Source: CAYSCS01 sp964429695
GTDB taxonomy: Bacteria > Acidobacteriota > Aminicenantia > Aminicenantales > Aminicenantaceae
Length of the DNA: 64,000 nt
Assembly: GCA_964429695.1 (NCBI GenBank)
Contig: CAYSCS010000022.1
Location: forward strand, 17,296-81,295
Direction of reading: 5' to 3'
Part shown: positions 8,330 through 17,957 of the stretch, in pieces
Layout: the number at the start of each line of letters is the position of its first letter
How positions within the stretch are numbered: the first letter of the stretch is position 1
Notes under the pieces: model-generated
Databases searched by the model: none
Seen by the model: only the letters and a program-made list of their open reading frames with translations
Told to the model about the DNA's origin: nothing
Program-made: the position numbers and the translations under genes

Positions 8330-10039
8330 ATGAAAAAAGGTACTTATATCCTGATGATTATCTTGATTTTCTTTTTTTTGATAATTGCCACCATATTTTC
8401 TTTTATTTACCTTGAATTTGGGAGGCCACCCGCAATAAGGGCCAACTCCTATCTCGAAATTACACTCCAGGGAGAAATAAGAGAAAGGTTTGTCCCTGAT
8501 TTTTGGACGACATTTATGGGGACAGAACCACTTTCCATGTATGATTTGTGGATGAATATACAGAAAGCCAAGAGAGACCCAAGAATAAAGTGTCTGTTAC
8601 TTCGTATTAATCGGCTTTCTTGTGATTGGGCAAAAATAGATGAGTTAAGGGAGACAATCCTCAATTTCCAAGAGTCAGGAAAAAAAGTCTATGCCTATTT
8701 GGATGAAGCCCATGATTTCGATAAAGAATACTATTTAGCCACAGCATGCAACAAGATATTTTTCCATCCCCTTGGTTGGTTGGGGATAAATGGATTGGGA
8801 GGAAATATTCTCTTCTTTAAAAAAGCTCTTGAGAAGATGGGAATAGAAGTAGAATCAGAGCATGTCGAAGAATATAAGACTGCCTATAACATGTTTACCG
8901 AGGAAGGGTTTACTCCTGCTCATAAGGAAATGATGGTCTCCCTCTACGAAAATATATATTTAAATTACATTAAGACACTTGCCGAAAAAAGAGGCAAAAC
9001 TGAAGATGAAGTAAAAGAGTTGATCGACCAGGGCATTTTTCAAGGAGAAGAAGCTCTAGAGGCAGGGCTTGTAGATGGACTTCTTTATGAAGATGAGGTT
9101 GAAGAATTCCTCCAGGAGAAAGGAAAAAGGCTCTCGAAAATAACCCATGAAAAATATCTCAAAATTAACCCCTCTTCTTTGGGTCTGATGAAAGGAAGAA
9201 GGATTGCCCTTATTTATGGAATGGGGCTCATCCATAGCGGAGAGAGCACATCTCAAACAATGGGGGGTACAACTCTTGCCCGCTGGATTAAAAGCGCCAG
9301 AAAAGATAAATCTATAGCAGCCATCGTCTTTCGTGTCGATAGCCCAGGCGGTTCAGCCATTGCCTCTGACATCATCTGGAGAGAAATTAAATTAGCAAAG
9401 AAAGAAAAACCAGTAATCGTCTCCATGTCAGATGTGGCAGGCTCAGGAGGCTACTGGATTTCTATGGCAGCTCATAAGATTGTAGCTCAGCCTCTAACGC
9501 TCACCGGCTCCATTGGAGTCATCTCAGGAAAATTAAACATGACTAAGCTCTACGAAAAATTAGGCATCACTTCAGAAAGACTCGTCTATGGAAAAAGAGC
9601 GGATATGTATTCCACGTTAAGATCCTTAACTCCCGAAGAAAGGCAACTTTTAAAGAGAGAAATTCGCTGGATTTATGAAAAATTTCTTGAAAAAGTCTCT
9701 GAAGGAAGGAACCTGCCTAAGGAAGAAGTGGACAGAGTAGGAAAAGGGCGCGTCTGGACAGGACAACAGGCAAAAGAGCTAGGCTTAGTGGATGAAATTG
9801 GAGGTCTGCAAAGAGCCATCGAGCTCGCAAAAGAACTGGCTGGGATTTCTAAAGAAGAGGAAGTCAAGTTCGTCGTCTGGCCAAAAAAAGTTTCTCTTTT
9901 TTCTCTTCTTCTTGGGAAAAAAAGCCCTGATTTAGTCACCTCTATAAACTCGAGAGTTAAAAACATAATCTCCACCTTACAGCTAATTCAAAAAGAATCA
10001 AGATGGGCAATCATGCCCTTTTACATCTTAAATAGATAA
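8330..10039 (+). CDS. sppA: Signal peptide peptidase SppA (protease IV), 67K type
   Basis: SppA is a membrane-bound Ser/Lys protease that digests cleaved signal peptides. One N-terminal transmembrane helix (about 7-28) is followed by two tandem ClpP-like domains. The general base Lys182 sits in EEYKTAYNMF of the first domain, and the nucleophile Ser371 in VAGSGGYW of the second. RVDSPGGSA and LTGSIGVISG are also present. The 569-residue length fits the long, two-domain form. A GAGGAGG-like site precedes ATG 8330. It is divergent from the sigma/anti-sigma operon, suggesting stress control. Confidence 0.95.
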   Translation: MKKGTYILMIILIFFFLIIATIFSFIYLEFGRPPAIRANSYLEITLQGEIRERFVPDFWTTFMGTEPLSMYDLWMNIQKAKRDPRIKCLLLRINRLSCDWAKIDELRETILNFQESGKKVYAYLDEAHDFDKEYYLATACNKIFFHPLGWLGINGLGGNILFFKKALEKMGIEVESEHVEEYKTAYNMFTEEGFTPAHKEMMVSLYENIYLNYIKTLAEKRGKTEDEVKELIDQGIFQGEEALEAGLVDGLLYEDEVEEFLQEKGKRLSKITHEKYLKINPSSLGLMKGRRIALIYGMGLIHSGESTSQTMGGTTLARWIKSARKDKSIAAIVFRVDSPGGSAIASDIIWREIKLAKKEKPVIVSMSDVAGSGGYWISMAAHKIVAQPLTLTGSIGVISGKLNMTKLYEKLGITSERLVYGKRADMYSTLRSLTPEERQLLKREIRWIYEKFLEKVSEGRNLPKEEVDRVGKGRVWTGQQAKELGLVDEIGGLQRAIELAKELAGISKEEEVKFVVWPKKVSLFSLLLGKKSPDLVTSINSRVKNIISTLQLIQKESRWAIMPFYILNR

Positions 10040-10065
10040 GAAAAAAACTTGGGCTCATTCTGAAT

Positions 10066-12978
10066 TCAATAAGCGTAAGAAGAGGCACAGATTGTCTTGA
10101 ACTCACATAGATTACAGTTGTGCCAATCAGGCTTCGGCGAAAAATTATTCATTCTGATACCCTCTTCAACTTCCTTAATTTTCTCCATTGCCTTTTGCAA
10201 TTCTTTCTCAGTCTTTTGAGCGCAGCCTATAATTCCTGACTCAAGGAAATAGAGCTGGGTTTCGAAAAGGGGAACTGTCTGTGTCTTTATAAAGGAAAGC
10301 GCGTAGAGGTCCATCTGGAGACTTGCCTTAACCTTACGATCTGCATCCTTCTGATTTCTAGCCTCGCTTGCTTTGAAATCGATGATGACCGCTCCTTCTT
10401 CTGTGAAGTCAATTCGATCCCAGCGCCCTATAAACTTTAAGGTATCTTCCTGCCATCTGAAATTGGCTTCAAGAAGAGCAGGAATCTTTCCGGATTTTTC
10501 TTCTCTCCGGAAAAAAGAACGCAGAGCCTTTTCCCCCGCTTTCTTCCTCATTTCTTCATGCTCTCTGCTGAGAAATCCCTCGTTTATCCATCTCTTCTTA
10601 TATTCAGCGATGAGTTCTTTTTCGGTAATCTTTTTCCCCCTTATCTTCTTCTTCAAGTAGAAATGAATACAGTTGTGGAGAACCCTCCCAAAAACCAAGG
10701 AATGATGGGGGATAAGAGGAAGCCTCATCAGATGCTTGAGCTTGTACTTGAAAGGACACGTTAGATAATCTTCAACTTGAAAATAACTTAAAGTTAAAAC
10801 TTCTTTTTGCCTGAGGATCGAAGGAGCATAGCCAGAGGACTCTAAGGACCCATATCTCTTTATCTTCTCTAAGGCCGATGAAGAAAGAATTTCTTCTGGG
10901 ATTTTAAGAAGGTCAAGCGCTTCAAGGACAAAAGGGCTCACTTTTTTCAACCGTCTGAGTCCATAGTCTCTGGACCAGGTAAGATAAAGAGACTTCATCG
11001 CCCTCGTCATCCCTACATAAAAAAGCCTTCTTTCCTCTTGAAGATAATTTTCCCCTTCAGGCAATTTTTCCTTTAAGATTTCATCAGGAATCGGAATCCT
11101 TTCTTTTCTTTCTCTTCCAGGGAATGTATCAGCAATCAGGCTTACCATGAAAACAACAGGAAACTCTAATCCCTTAGCCTTATGTATGGTGAGAACATTC
11201 ACTGCATCCTCTTCTAGCTCCGCCTCTGCCGTGGCTGGGTTATCTCCCACTTCTTGAAGAAGGTCGAGATACTCTGAAAAAGCATGAATGGAACTGTCAT
11301 CGGCAATTTCTGAGAATCTCTTAACCTTTTCAAAAAATAGAGAAATATTTTTAATTTTTATTTCTGAGACAAGGTTTTTCTTTTCAACCAAGGACTTGAG
11401 AAATCCTGATTTCTCAAGGAATGTATAAAGGAGTCGACCCGCATTTTGAGACCGAGAAAGCTCCACAAAGTGAAGGAGGTTTTCGAATAAAGTCCTAATC
11501 TTTGTTTCCGTCGTTGGAGAGATTATTATAGGAGAACTCCCTTCATAGATTCTTTTGAATACTTGATGGAGAGAAAGATTTCGTTTCTGGGCGTAATTAG
11601 AAATCACCGTCAAGTCATAAGGGTTGACTGCATATATATCAGAAAGGGCAAGATAGAAAAGACTCCTGCTGTCTTCAAAGTCTGTCAGGGATTTTATGAA
11701 AGAAATGAGAGTCTTTATTTCTTCCTGAGAATAAAGACCTCGGCTTCCCGAGAAGCGAAAGGGAATCTCTCTCATGTTCAATGCTCTTAAAAAGGGATCA
11801 GCGTCTGCATTTCTGCGCACTAAAATGGCGAAATCTTGGTAACTTAAACCTTCCTGAATTTTCTGGGAAATTATCTCAGCCACCTTATCTGCTTCATGAG
11901 AAACAGTATCAAATTGAAGAAGATGAATGCTCTTATCCGTAGCTTCTACCGAAGACTTCAGCGCTTTATCAATTCGATATTTATATTCCAATCGGTTGGG
12001 ATTGTTATGCTTAATAAGGCGATGGCCTGAATCAAGAATAGCTTGAGGGGAGCGATAATTCTTTGTCAAGACAATCTTTTTAGCATCGGGATAAACTTCC
12101 TGAAAACTTAGAATATTAGCCAATGATGCCCCCCTGAAACGAAAAATGCTCTGGTCATCATCTCCACATACAGTCAAGTTTCTGTGCTTTGCTGCCAAAA
12201 GCTTCAAGAGTTCAAATTGAATATAATTTGTATCCTGAAATTCATCCACGAGGATGTATTTATATTTTCCCTGGAATTCCTTCAGGATTGAAGGTCTCCT
12301 CCTGAAAAGCTCAACAACCAAGAGTACCTGATCCTCAAAATCTATTTTTCCCTGAGCTCTGAGAAGCTCCTGATACTTCTCATAAACCCTGGCTAATTCC
12401 AGATGCTTACGAGCAACTTCCTTTTCAACATCGTTTGAGGTTTTCTCGTTTAATTTAAGGGAGTATTGCACATATTCTTGAGGTTTGATATCTTCCTGTT
12501 TCAATCTTTTGATTGAAGCTAAAATGTCCTGAACATGCTTGGTGGGGGAACTAAGAGGACGGTAGAAATCAAGGGGAAATTCAAACAAATGTTCTCTGAA
12601 AAAAATTGCTTGTTCCACATCATCGAGGAGTGTGAAATCAGGCGGATAACCAATCTCTAGAGCATAATCCCTCAACACTCTTTCCCCGAATGAATTGAAA
12701 GTGCTTATCTCAACGAAAGAGTAGCCATAGGGGATAAGCCGATCTACTCTCTCCTCCATTTCGTTAGCTGCCTTTTCGGTGAAAGTCACAGCCAGAATTT
12801 GTTCTGGAGAAGCTAGTTTCGATGCAATTAAATAAGCAATTCGGTGGGTAATGACTTTTGTCTTTCCTGTGCCCGCTCCTGCAATTATGAGTAGGGGGCC
12901 TCTTCCGTAGGTTACAGCCCTTTTCTGGGAGGCATTAAGGCCATTTAGAAGATAAGCAAACTCTCTTTCTTTAGACAT
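10066..12978 (-). CDS. UvrD/PcrA-like helicase fused to a RecB-type Fe-S nuclease
   Basis: A superfamily 1A DNA helicase with a C-terminal PD-(D/E)XK nuclease, for end processing or repair. Walker A is AGAGTGKT (Lys39); further helicase motifs include VDEFQDTNYIQFELL, CGDDDQSIFRFRGA, TKNYRSP, LTIHKAKGLEFPVVF and RRLFYVGMTRA. In the C-terminal third, GRVLHNCIHFYL and IDFTEEGAVIIDFKAS supply the nuclease His and D-x-K motifs. A Cys in LTCPFKYKL plus Cys955-x2-Cys958-x5-Cys964 fit the four-Cys Fe-S clasp of AddB/AdnAB/Cas4-type nucleases. Single 970-residue chain; no AddB or RecC partner is in the window. Confidence 0.9.
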   Translation of the reverse strand: MSKEREFAYLLNGLNASQKRAVTYGRGPLLIIAGAGTGKTKVITHRIAYLIASKLASPEQILAVTFTEKAANEMEERVDRLIPYGYSFVEISTFNSFGERVLRDYALEIGYPPDFTLLDDVEQAIFFREHLFEFPLDFYRPLSSPTKHVQDILASIKRLKQEDIKPQEYVQYSLKLNEKTSNDVEKEVARKHLELARVYEKYQELLRAQGKIDFEDQVLLVVELFRRRPSILKEFQGKYKYILVDEFQDTNYIQFELLKLLAAKHRNLTVCGDDDQSIFRFRGASLANILSFQEVYPDAKKIVLTKNYRSPQAILDSGHRLIKHNNPNRLEYKYRIDKALKSSVEATDKSIHLLQFDTVSHEADKVAEIISQKIQEGLSYQDFAILVRRNADADPFLRALNMREIPFRFSGSRGLYSQEEIKTLISFIKSLTDFEDSRSLFYLALSDIYAVNPYDLTVISNYAQKRNLSLHQVFKRIYEGSSPIIISPTTETKIRTLFENLLHFVELSRSQNAGRLLYTFLEKSGFLKSLVEKKNLVSEIKIKNISLFFEKVKRFSEIADDSSIHAFSEYLDLLQEVGDNPATAEAELEEDAVNVLTIHKAKGLEFPVVFMVSLIADTFPGRERKERIPIPDEILKEKLPEGENYLQEERRLFYVGMTRAMKSLYLTWSRDYGLRRLKKVSPFVLEALDLLKIPEEILSSSALEKIKRYGSLESSGYAPSILRQKEVLTLSYFQVEDYLTCPFKYKLKHLMRLPLIPHHSLVFGRVLHNCIHFYLKKKIRGKKITEKELIAEYKKRWINEGFLSREHEEMRKKAGEKALRSFFRREEKSGKIPALLEANFRWQEDTLKFIGRWDRIDFTEEGAVIIDFKASEARNQKDADRKVKASLQMDLYALSFIKTQTVPLFETQLYFLESGIIGCAQKTEKELQKAMEKIKEVEEGIRMNNFSPKPDWHNCNLCEFKTICASSYAY

Positions 12979-13005
12979 AAGGTCATTCTTCGAAAGGAAT
13001 CAGCC

Positions 13006-13311
13006 CTATTGGTCTTTTTTGAGAATCACAATCTCATCTGGTTTTATGTACCAGAGCTTCTCGCGTGCCTTCTTCTCTACGGCTTGAGGATTTTTCTCAA
13101 GCTCTTCGACTTCTCTTTGCAACTTCAGCTTTTCTTCCTTGAGGCGATTTATTTCCTGAAGGAGGATTCGCTCTTCATTGATTCCTTGTTTGACTTCTAT
13201 CAACCCCTTTTTCCCAAAAATAGAGGCTATCAGAAAGATAACTAAAAGGAATCCGATTCCTGTGAGGATTATCTTCCGACGCAAAGATTCAGAATTTTTT
13301 TGTCTCTTCAA
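13006..13311 (-). CDS. ftsB: FtsB/DivIC-family septum formation protein
   Basis: A short cytoplasmic tail, one transmembrane helix (about 14-33) and a leucine-rich coiled coil (EERILLQEINRLKEEKLKLQ), ending in the ARxKLWYIKPDEIV motif typical of FtsB/DivIC. These proteins bridge FtsL and FtsQ in the divisome. At 101 residues the length is right. It overlaps the phosphohexomutase gene by 4 bases and precedes the helicase gene by 27. Confidence 0.85.
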   Translation of the reverse strand: MKRQKNSESLRRKIILTGIGFLLVIFLIASIFGKKGLIEVKQGINEERILLQEINRLKEEKLKLQREVEELEKNPQAVEKKAREKLWYIKPDEIVILKKDQ

Positions 13312-14708
13312 CCCAGTTTCTCCAGCCCAGCTTTCATTAACCTTTTCAACTCTTTATCTGACCCTGACTCAGCATAACATCTGATGATTGGTTCTGTTCC
13401 TGATTGGCGAAGAAGAATCCAGTCATCATCCTCAAAATCAAGCTTAACTCCATCAATTGTCTCTACATGAATGACTTTTCTGTTAGCCAGTCGAGAAGGA
13501 GGATGCCTCCTTAATTGCTTTAATCTGCGGGCTCTTTCCACTGTTAAGGGAATGCTCTTCTGTTTTCCTATCCTTTTTCCGTACTCCTGGAAAAGCCCAT
13601 CTATTATTTTGGAAAGGGGCTCTCCCCTTGTTGCCATCATTTCAATGACCAGGAGTCCGGCAAAAATTCCATCCTTTTCAGGAAGATGGTCTTTAAGAGC
13701 CATACATGCGCTCTCTTCTCCTCCAAAAATAATCTTATTTTTCAGTAAAAGATCGGCCAGGTATTTAAACCCTACAGGTGTCTTGTAGAGCTGAAGGTTA
13801 AACCTGCGAGCTATCCTATCAACCATATGGGTAGTTGCTACAGAACGTGCCACCCCTCCCCTCCATTTCTTAACATTGACAAGATAGTCCAGGATGAGAG
13901 AGATGATTATGTTTTGATCAATGAAGTTTCCCTTTTCATCAACAACCCCAAACCTATCTCCGTCGGCATCTGTTGCAATCCCTAAATCGCACTTCTTTTC
14001 TTTGACTAGTCTTTTTAACTCCTGCAGGTTCTCTTCCGTACAGGAAGGAGTAATTCCTCCAAAATAAGGGTCTATAAATCCGTGGATTTCTTCAAGAGGG
14101 ATTTTATTTTCTTCTATAATCTCATCGAGATATTCGCGGCTCGTGCCGTAGAGAAGGTCAAGTGCGACTTTTATTCCTGACTTCCTTATCAATTCAAAAT
14201 CAATTTTTCCCTGAATAAAATTCAAATAATCATGCTGCAGGTCTATCTTCTCGATGAAGCCAACTTTTGGGTAATAGGGACAGAAAGAAAATCCACTTTC
14301 CAGATTCTTTATTTCTTCTTCAATCTTTTCAGTTACTTCAGGCATGGCAGGAGCCCCTGTTTCTGTATTAAACTTGAGGCCGTTGTATTCAGGGGGATTG
14401 AAGGAGGCTGTGAAATTAATGCCACCCTTGGCTCTTTTCTTGATTATCTGATATGCCTGAGCTTGAGAAGGAGCATCTCTTTCAGCCAGATACACATGAA
14501 TCATGTTGTGGGAGAGGACTTTCGCTGCTTCAAAAGCAAATTTTTCAGAGAGAAAGCGTGTATCATAATTTACGATTAAAGAAATATTCTCATCTTTGAA
14601 TCGATTCTTGAGATAATTGGATATGGCTTGAACCACAATTCTGACATTCTGAAAGGTGAACTCTTCTCCCATTATGGCTCGCCATCCAGAAGTCCCAAAT
14701 CGAATCAT
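13308..14708 (-). CDS. Phosphoglucomutase/phosphomannomutase-family phosphohexomutase
   Basis: An alpha-D-phosphohexomutase interconverting hexose 1- and 6-phosphates. All four active-site loops are visible: phosphoserine loop TASFNPPEYNG, metal loop DADGDRFG, sugar loop GGEESACM and phosphate loop RQSGTEP. The frame extends to an ATG at 14750, but family members begin just before the IRFGTSGWRAIM motif, so ATG 14708 is preferred although its Shine-Dalgarno is weak (an A/G run). Whether glucose or mannose is the main substrate cannot be read from sequence; galU at 36 kb would use glucose 1-phosphate. First gene of an operon with ftsB and the helicase. Confidence 0.92.
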   Translation of the reverse strand: MIRFGTSGWRAIMGEEFTFQNVRIVVQAISNYLKNRFKDENISLIVNYDTRFLSEKFAFEAAKVLSHNMIHVYLAERDAPSQAQAYQIIKKRAKGGINFTASFNPPEYNGLKFNTETGAPAMPEVTEKIEEEIKNLESGFSFCPYYPKVGFIEKIDLQHDYLNFIQGKIDFELIRKSGIKVALDLLYGTSREYLDEIIEENKIPLEEIHGFIDPYFGGITPSCTEENLQELKRLVKEKKCDLGIATDADGDRFGVVDEKGNFIDQNIIISLILDYLVNVKKWRGGVARSVATTHMVDRIARRFNLQLYKTPVGFKYLADLLLKNKIIFGGEESACMALKDHLPEKDGIFAGLLVIEMMATRGEPLSKIIDGLFQEYGKRIGKQKSIPLTVERARRLKQLRRHPPSRLANRKVIHVETIDGVKLDFEDDDWILLRQSGTEPIIRCYAESGSDKELKRLMKAGLEKLG

Positions 14709-14813
14709 CTTCTTTTTTTTAAAATTAACATAAGCCTGGATTAAAAGCAACCTGAGTAACTAGTATCTAAATTGAGATTGACAGCTCCTAGAATCTAATT
14801 TAATTTATCTGCG

Positions 14814-17258
14814 GTGAATAAGCGGGAAATTCCTTTACTCACAGGAATTTTCATCATTTCTTCTGTTACACTCTGTCTAGAAATATCTCTAACCAGATAT
14901 TTTTCGATCTCTCAACATTACCATTTTGCATTCCTTGTGGTGAGCATCTCTTTTTTAGGATATGGGGCAAGCGGTTCTTTGTTAAGTCTTTTCCCCCGAC
15001 TGCTTGAAATTAAGCCCGCTCTCTTCCTTTCTTCAACTTCACTTCTTTACTCTCTAAGCATCCTTATATGCTTTATCTTCTGTAATATTTTACCTTTTGA
15101 CTTCTTCAAACTTTCCTGGGATAAAAATCAGATATTTTTCATCTTTCTGTTTTATTTCCTCCTCAGCCTTCCTTTTTTGTTTGCAGGTCTGACGATTTCT
15201 TTTGCCATCACTTCTACCTCCTGGATGGTAAACAAGCTCTATTTTGCAGACCTCTTAGGCGCAGGCACAGGATCCTTGCTTGCCACAGCAACCTTCCTTC
15301 CTCGGGGAGATCGAGGAGTGATGCTCATAATCTCCTTCATAGTTCTCTGGGCTTCTATACTTTTCAGAGCCGGTCGCTCTTCCCGTCTCTTCATTTTGAT
15401 TGTGGCACTTCTCATAAGCTTCGAAGTAACCCTCTTCTTAATTTCTCCTCCATTTTTGAGCTTCAGAATCTCTCCTTATAAATCCCTTCCCTTGGCTTTA
15501 AAATATCCTCAAGCAAGACTTCTCTTTACCAAGTGGAATTCGATCTCTCGAATTGACATCATCGAATCAGGGGCTATAAGGTTTGCCCCTGGTTTGAGCC
15601 TAATCTACGAAAAAAGCCTGCCTCATCAACTTGGACTCTCTGTGGATGGCGGAGAATTAACTGCCATCACCAATGTTAAAAATTTAGATGAACAATCCTT
15701 AGAATTTCTCTCTTTTCTCCCTTCTTCCCTTGCTTACCATTTTGTCAAAAATCCCGATGTTTTAATCATCGAACCCAAAGGAAGCCTCGATGTTCTTGCG
15801 GCCCATTTCTTCAAGGCAAATTCTATAAAGGTAATCGAAAGTAACCCCCTCATCAAGTATATCGTGCAAAATGAACTTGCCTCCTTTTCAGGCCATATTT
15901 ATGAAAAGGAAAATATTTCAATCATCTCTACCCAGAGTCGCGTGGCTTTAAAAAATGAGAAAAAAAAATATGACTTGATAGTGTTTCCTCTTTCAGACGT
16001 TTTTGGCTCATCTCACACAGGACTTTATGGATTTGGAGAGAATTATCTTTACACACTGGATTCATTCGCCACCATTCTCGACTTACTCTCTCCTCGTGGA
16101 TTAATCAGCATGACTCTTTATTTACTCCCTCCCCCACGTCAGGAGTTAAGGCTTCTTGCCACCTGGATTGAGGCATTGGAGGGAAAAAACAAAAATCCTG
16201 CTTCTCATCTCATCGCTATTAGAAGCTGGGGGACAATCAGTTATTTCATCAAAAATAGCCCCTTTTCCACGGCAGATATCAAGGCTTTAAAAGAATTTTC
16301 TAAGAAATGCCTCTTTGACCTCATTTTCTATGAAGGAATAAAAGAGGACGAAGTTAACCTTTATAACAGGTTTGATAAACCGCTTTACTATAATTACACT
16401 CTCAAGCTTCTTTCTTCCTCAGAAAGAGAAAATTTTTTATCTGCTTATCTTTTCAAGATAAGCCCTGTAACAGATAATCGACCTTTTTTCTATAATTTCT
16501 TTAAGCCTGAAAAATTAAAAGCAACCTATGATGCCTTTGGGCAAAAATTATTACCCTTTCTTCAAGGAGAATTTCTTGTCCCCCTCCTTTTTTTCCAAGC
16601 GCTTCTAATAGCCTTTATCCTTATCCTTATGCCTCATTTGCTGAAAAAAAGAAACAGAATAATAATGAATAAAAATTTATTCTTCTCTGTCCTCCTCTAT
16701 TTTGGACTAATAGGGATGTCCTTCATGTTTGTTGAAATAATTTTAATCCAAAAATTTATTCTCTTTTTAGGACATCCGCTCTATTCAATTTCAGTAATAC
16801 TTTCCTCCCTCCTGATTTCTTCAGGAATAGGGAGTCTTTTTTCCAGGAGGTTTTTAATTCAAGAAGATAATTTAAAGATAAGACTCCGCCTTTCTCTCTG
16901 CGCTACTACCCTCATCATCATCCTTTATCTATACTTTCTTCCTCTAATTTTTAGGCATTTAATAAGCGCCAATTTCTCTCTTAAGGTCTTTCTTACCTTT
17001 TTCTTTATTCTTCCTCTAGGCTTTATGATGGGTTTCCCTTTCCCAACAGGAATTAGACTTCTCGAAAAGCAGAACAAAAAACTTATTCCCTGGGCGTGGG
17101 CCATCAATGCCTTCTCTTCGGTAATCAATTCTGTTGCAGCTCTGCTCATCGCTTTTTTCACTGGTTATATGTTTGTGCTTTCTCTTGCGGCGGCAGGTTA
17201 TTTAATCTCATCTTCTTTTCTCAATTTCTCCAACCATAGGAACAAAACTCACGCTTAA
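14814..17258 (+). CDS. Polytopic membrane protein with spermidine-synthase-like domain
   Basis: About six transmembrane segments (residues 1-205) are followed by a soluble domain of the spermidine synthase/SAM-methyltransferase fold (about 230-520) and five or six more membrane segments (590-810). The core shows SRIDIIES, LSVDGGE and DVLIIEPKGSLDVLAA, the last at the place of the usual glycine-rich SAM motif but lacking most of its glycines. Fused forms of this type are annotated as membrane spermidine synthases, yet polyamine activity is rarely shown. The start is GTG at 14814. It overlaps the convergent pcm by 51 bases. Confidence 0.78.
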   Translation: MNKREIPLLTGIFIISSVTLCLEISLTRYFSISQHYHFAFLVVSISFLGYGASGSLLSLFPRLLEIKPALFLSSTSLLYSLSILICFIFCNILPFDFFKLSWDKNQIFFIFLFYFLLSLPFLFAGLTISFAITSTSWMVNKLYFADLLGAGTGSLLATATFLPRGDRGVMLIISFIVLWASILFRAGRSSRLFILIVALLISFEVTLFLISPPFLSFRISPYKSLPLALKYPQARLLFTKWNSISRIDIIESGAIRFAPGLSLIYEKSLPHQLGLSVDGGELTAITNVKNLDEQSLEFLSFLPSSLAYHFVKNPDVLIIEPKGSLDVLAAHFFKANSIKVIESNPLIKYIVQNELASFSGHIYEKENISIISTQSRVALKNEKKKYDLIVFPLSDVFGSSHTGLYGFGENYLYTLDSFATILDLLSPRGLISMTLYLLPPPRQELRLLATWIEALEGKNKNPASHLIAIRSWGTISYFIKNSPFSTADIKALKEFSKKCLFDLIFYEGIKEDEVNLYNRFDKPLYYNYTLKLLSSSERENFLSAYLFKISPVTDNRPFFYNFFKPEKLKATYDAFGQKLLPFLQGEFLVPLLFFQALLIAFILILMPHLLKKRNRIIMNKNLFFSVLLYFGLIGMSFMFVEIILIQKFILFLGHPLYSISVILSSLLISSGIGSLFSRRFLIQEDNLKIRLRLSLCATTLIIILYLYFLPLIFRHLISANFSLKVFLTFFFILPLGFMMGFPFPTGIRLLEKQNKKLIPWAWAINAFSSVINSVAALLIAFFTGYMFVLSLAAAGYLISSSFLNFSNHRNKTHA

Positions 17259-17936
17259 GAGGTGCTCAACCTTAGGTTTTCCCTTTGTTTTTGTTATCAA
17301 AGTAAGAGTTTGGAAATAAAGAGTGCTGCCTAAAGGAATTACAAGCCTTCCCCCTTCCTTGAGTTGCTGGAGAAGCGGCGGAGGAACATGATTTGCAGCA
17401 CAGGTAACCAGTATCGCATCAAAAGGTGCATACTCCTCCCATCCAAAATACCCATCCGCCCATTTCACTCGAATTTTATCATACCCCAAATTTTTCAAGG
17501 TCTCCTGAGCACTCCTGGCGAGATTCTCTCTTATCTCCACTGAATAAACTTCGTCTGTTAAATGGGCTAGAACAGCCGCCTGATAACCAGAACCCGTTCC
17601 GATTTCTAAAACTCTATCGCCCGGCTTAAGCGAAGCATACTGGGTCATCAAGGCCACGATATAAGGCTGGGAAATCGTTTGCCCTTCCTCTATGGGAAGA
17701 GGGTGATCTTCGTACGCTTGTTTTCTGTATCTCGGGCTCACGAAAAGATGCCGAGGAACCTTCTCCATGGCATCTAGGACTTTCTCATCAGTTATATCCC
17801 TTCGCTTCAGTTGATAAAGAACCATTTCTCTTCGCTTCCTGGCGAAAACCTCTTCTTCCTCAGCCAGAGAAAAAAAAGAAAAGAAAGCTTGAAAAAAAAG
17901 TAATGATAGGATTCCAATTTTTTCCCTAAATTTCAT
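17208..17936 (-). CDS. pcm: Protein-L-isoaspartate O-methyltransferase, exported form
   Basis: PCMT methylates isoaspartyl residues in damaged proteins using SAM. Motifs: EGQTISQPYIVALM (substrate loop), VLEIGTGSGYQAAVLA (SAM motif I), YSVEIRE and GGRLVIPLG. The ATG at 17936 starts a hydrophobic leader (KIGILSLLFFQAFFSFFSLA), so this form is probably exported to the periplasm, unlike cytosolic E. coli Pcm. An in-frame start at 17957 is less likely. The C-terminus overlaps the convergent membrane gene by 51 bases. Confidence 0.92.
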   Translation of the reverse strand: MKFREKIGILSLLFFQAFFSFFSLAEEEEVFARKRREMVLYQLKRRDITDEKVLDAMEKVPRHLFVSPRYRKQAYEDHPLPIEEGQTISQPYIVALMTQYASLKPGDRVLEIGTGSGYQAAVLAHLTDEVYSVEIRENLARSAQETLKNLGYDKIRVKWADGYFGWEEYAPFDAILVTCAANHVPPPLLQQLKEGGRLVIPLGSTLYFQTLTLITKTKGKPKVEHLLSVSFVPMVGEIEKRR

Positions 17937-17957
17937 CTTTTTTTTATTTTCCAACAC

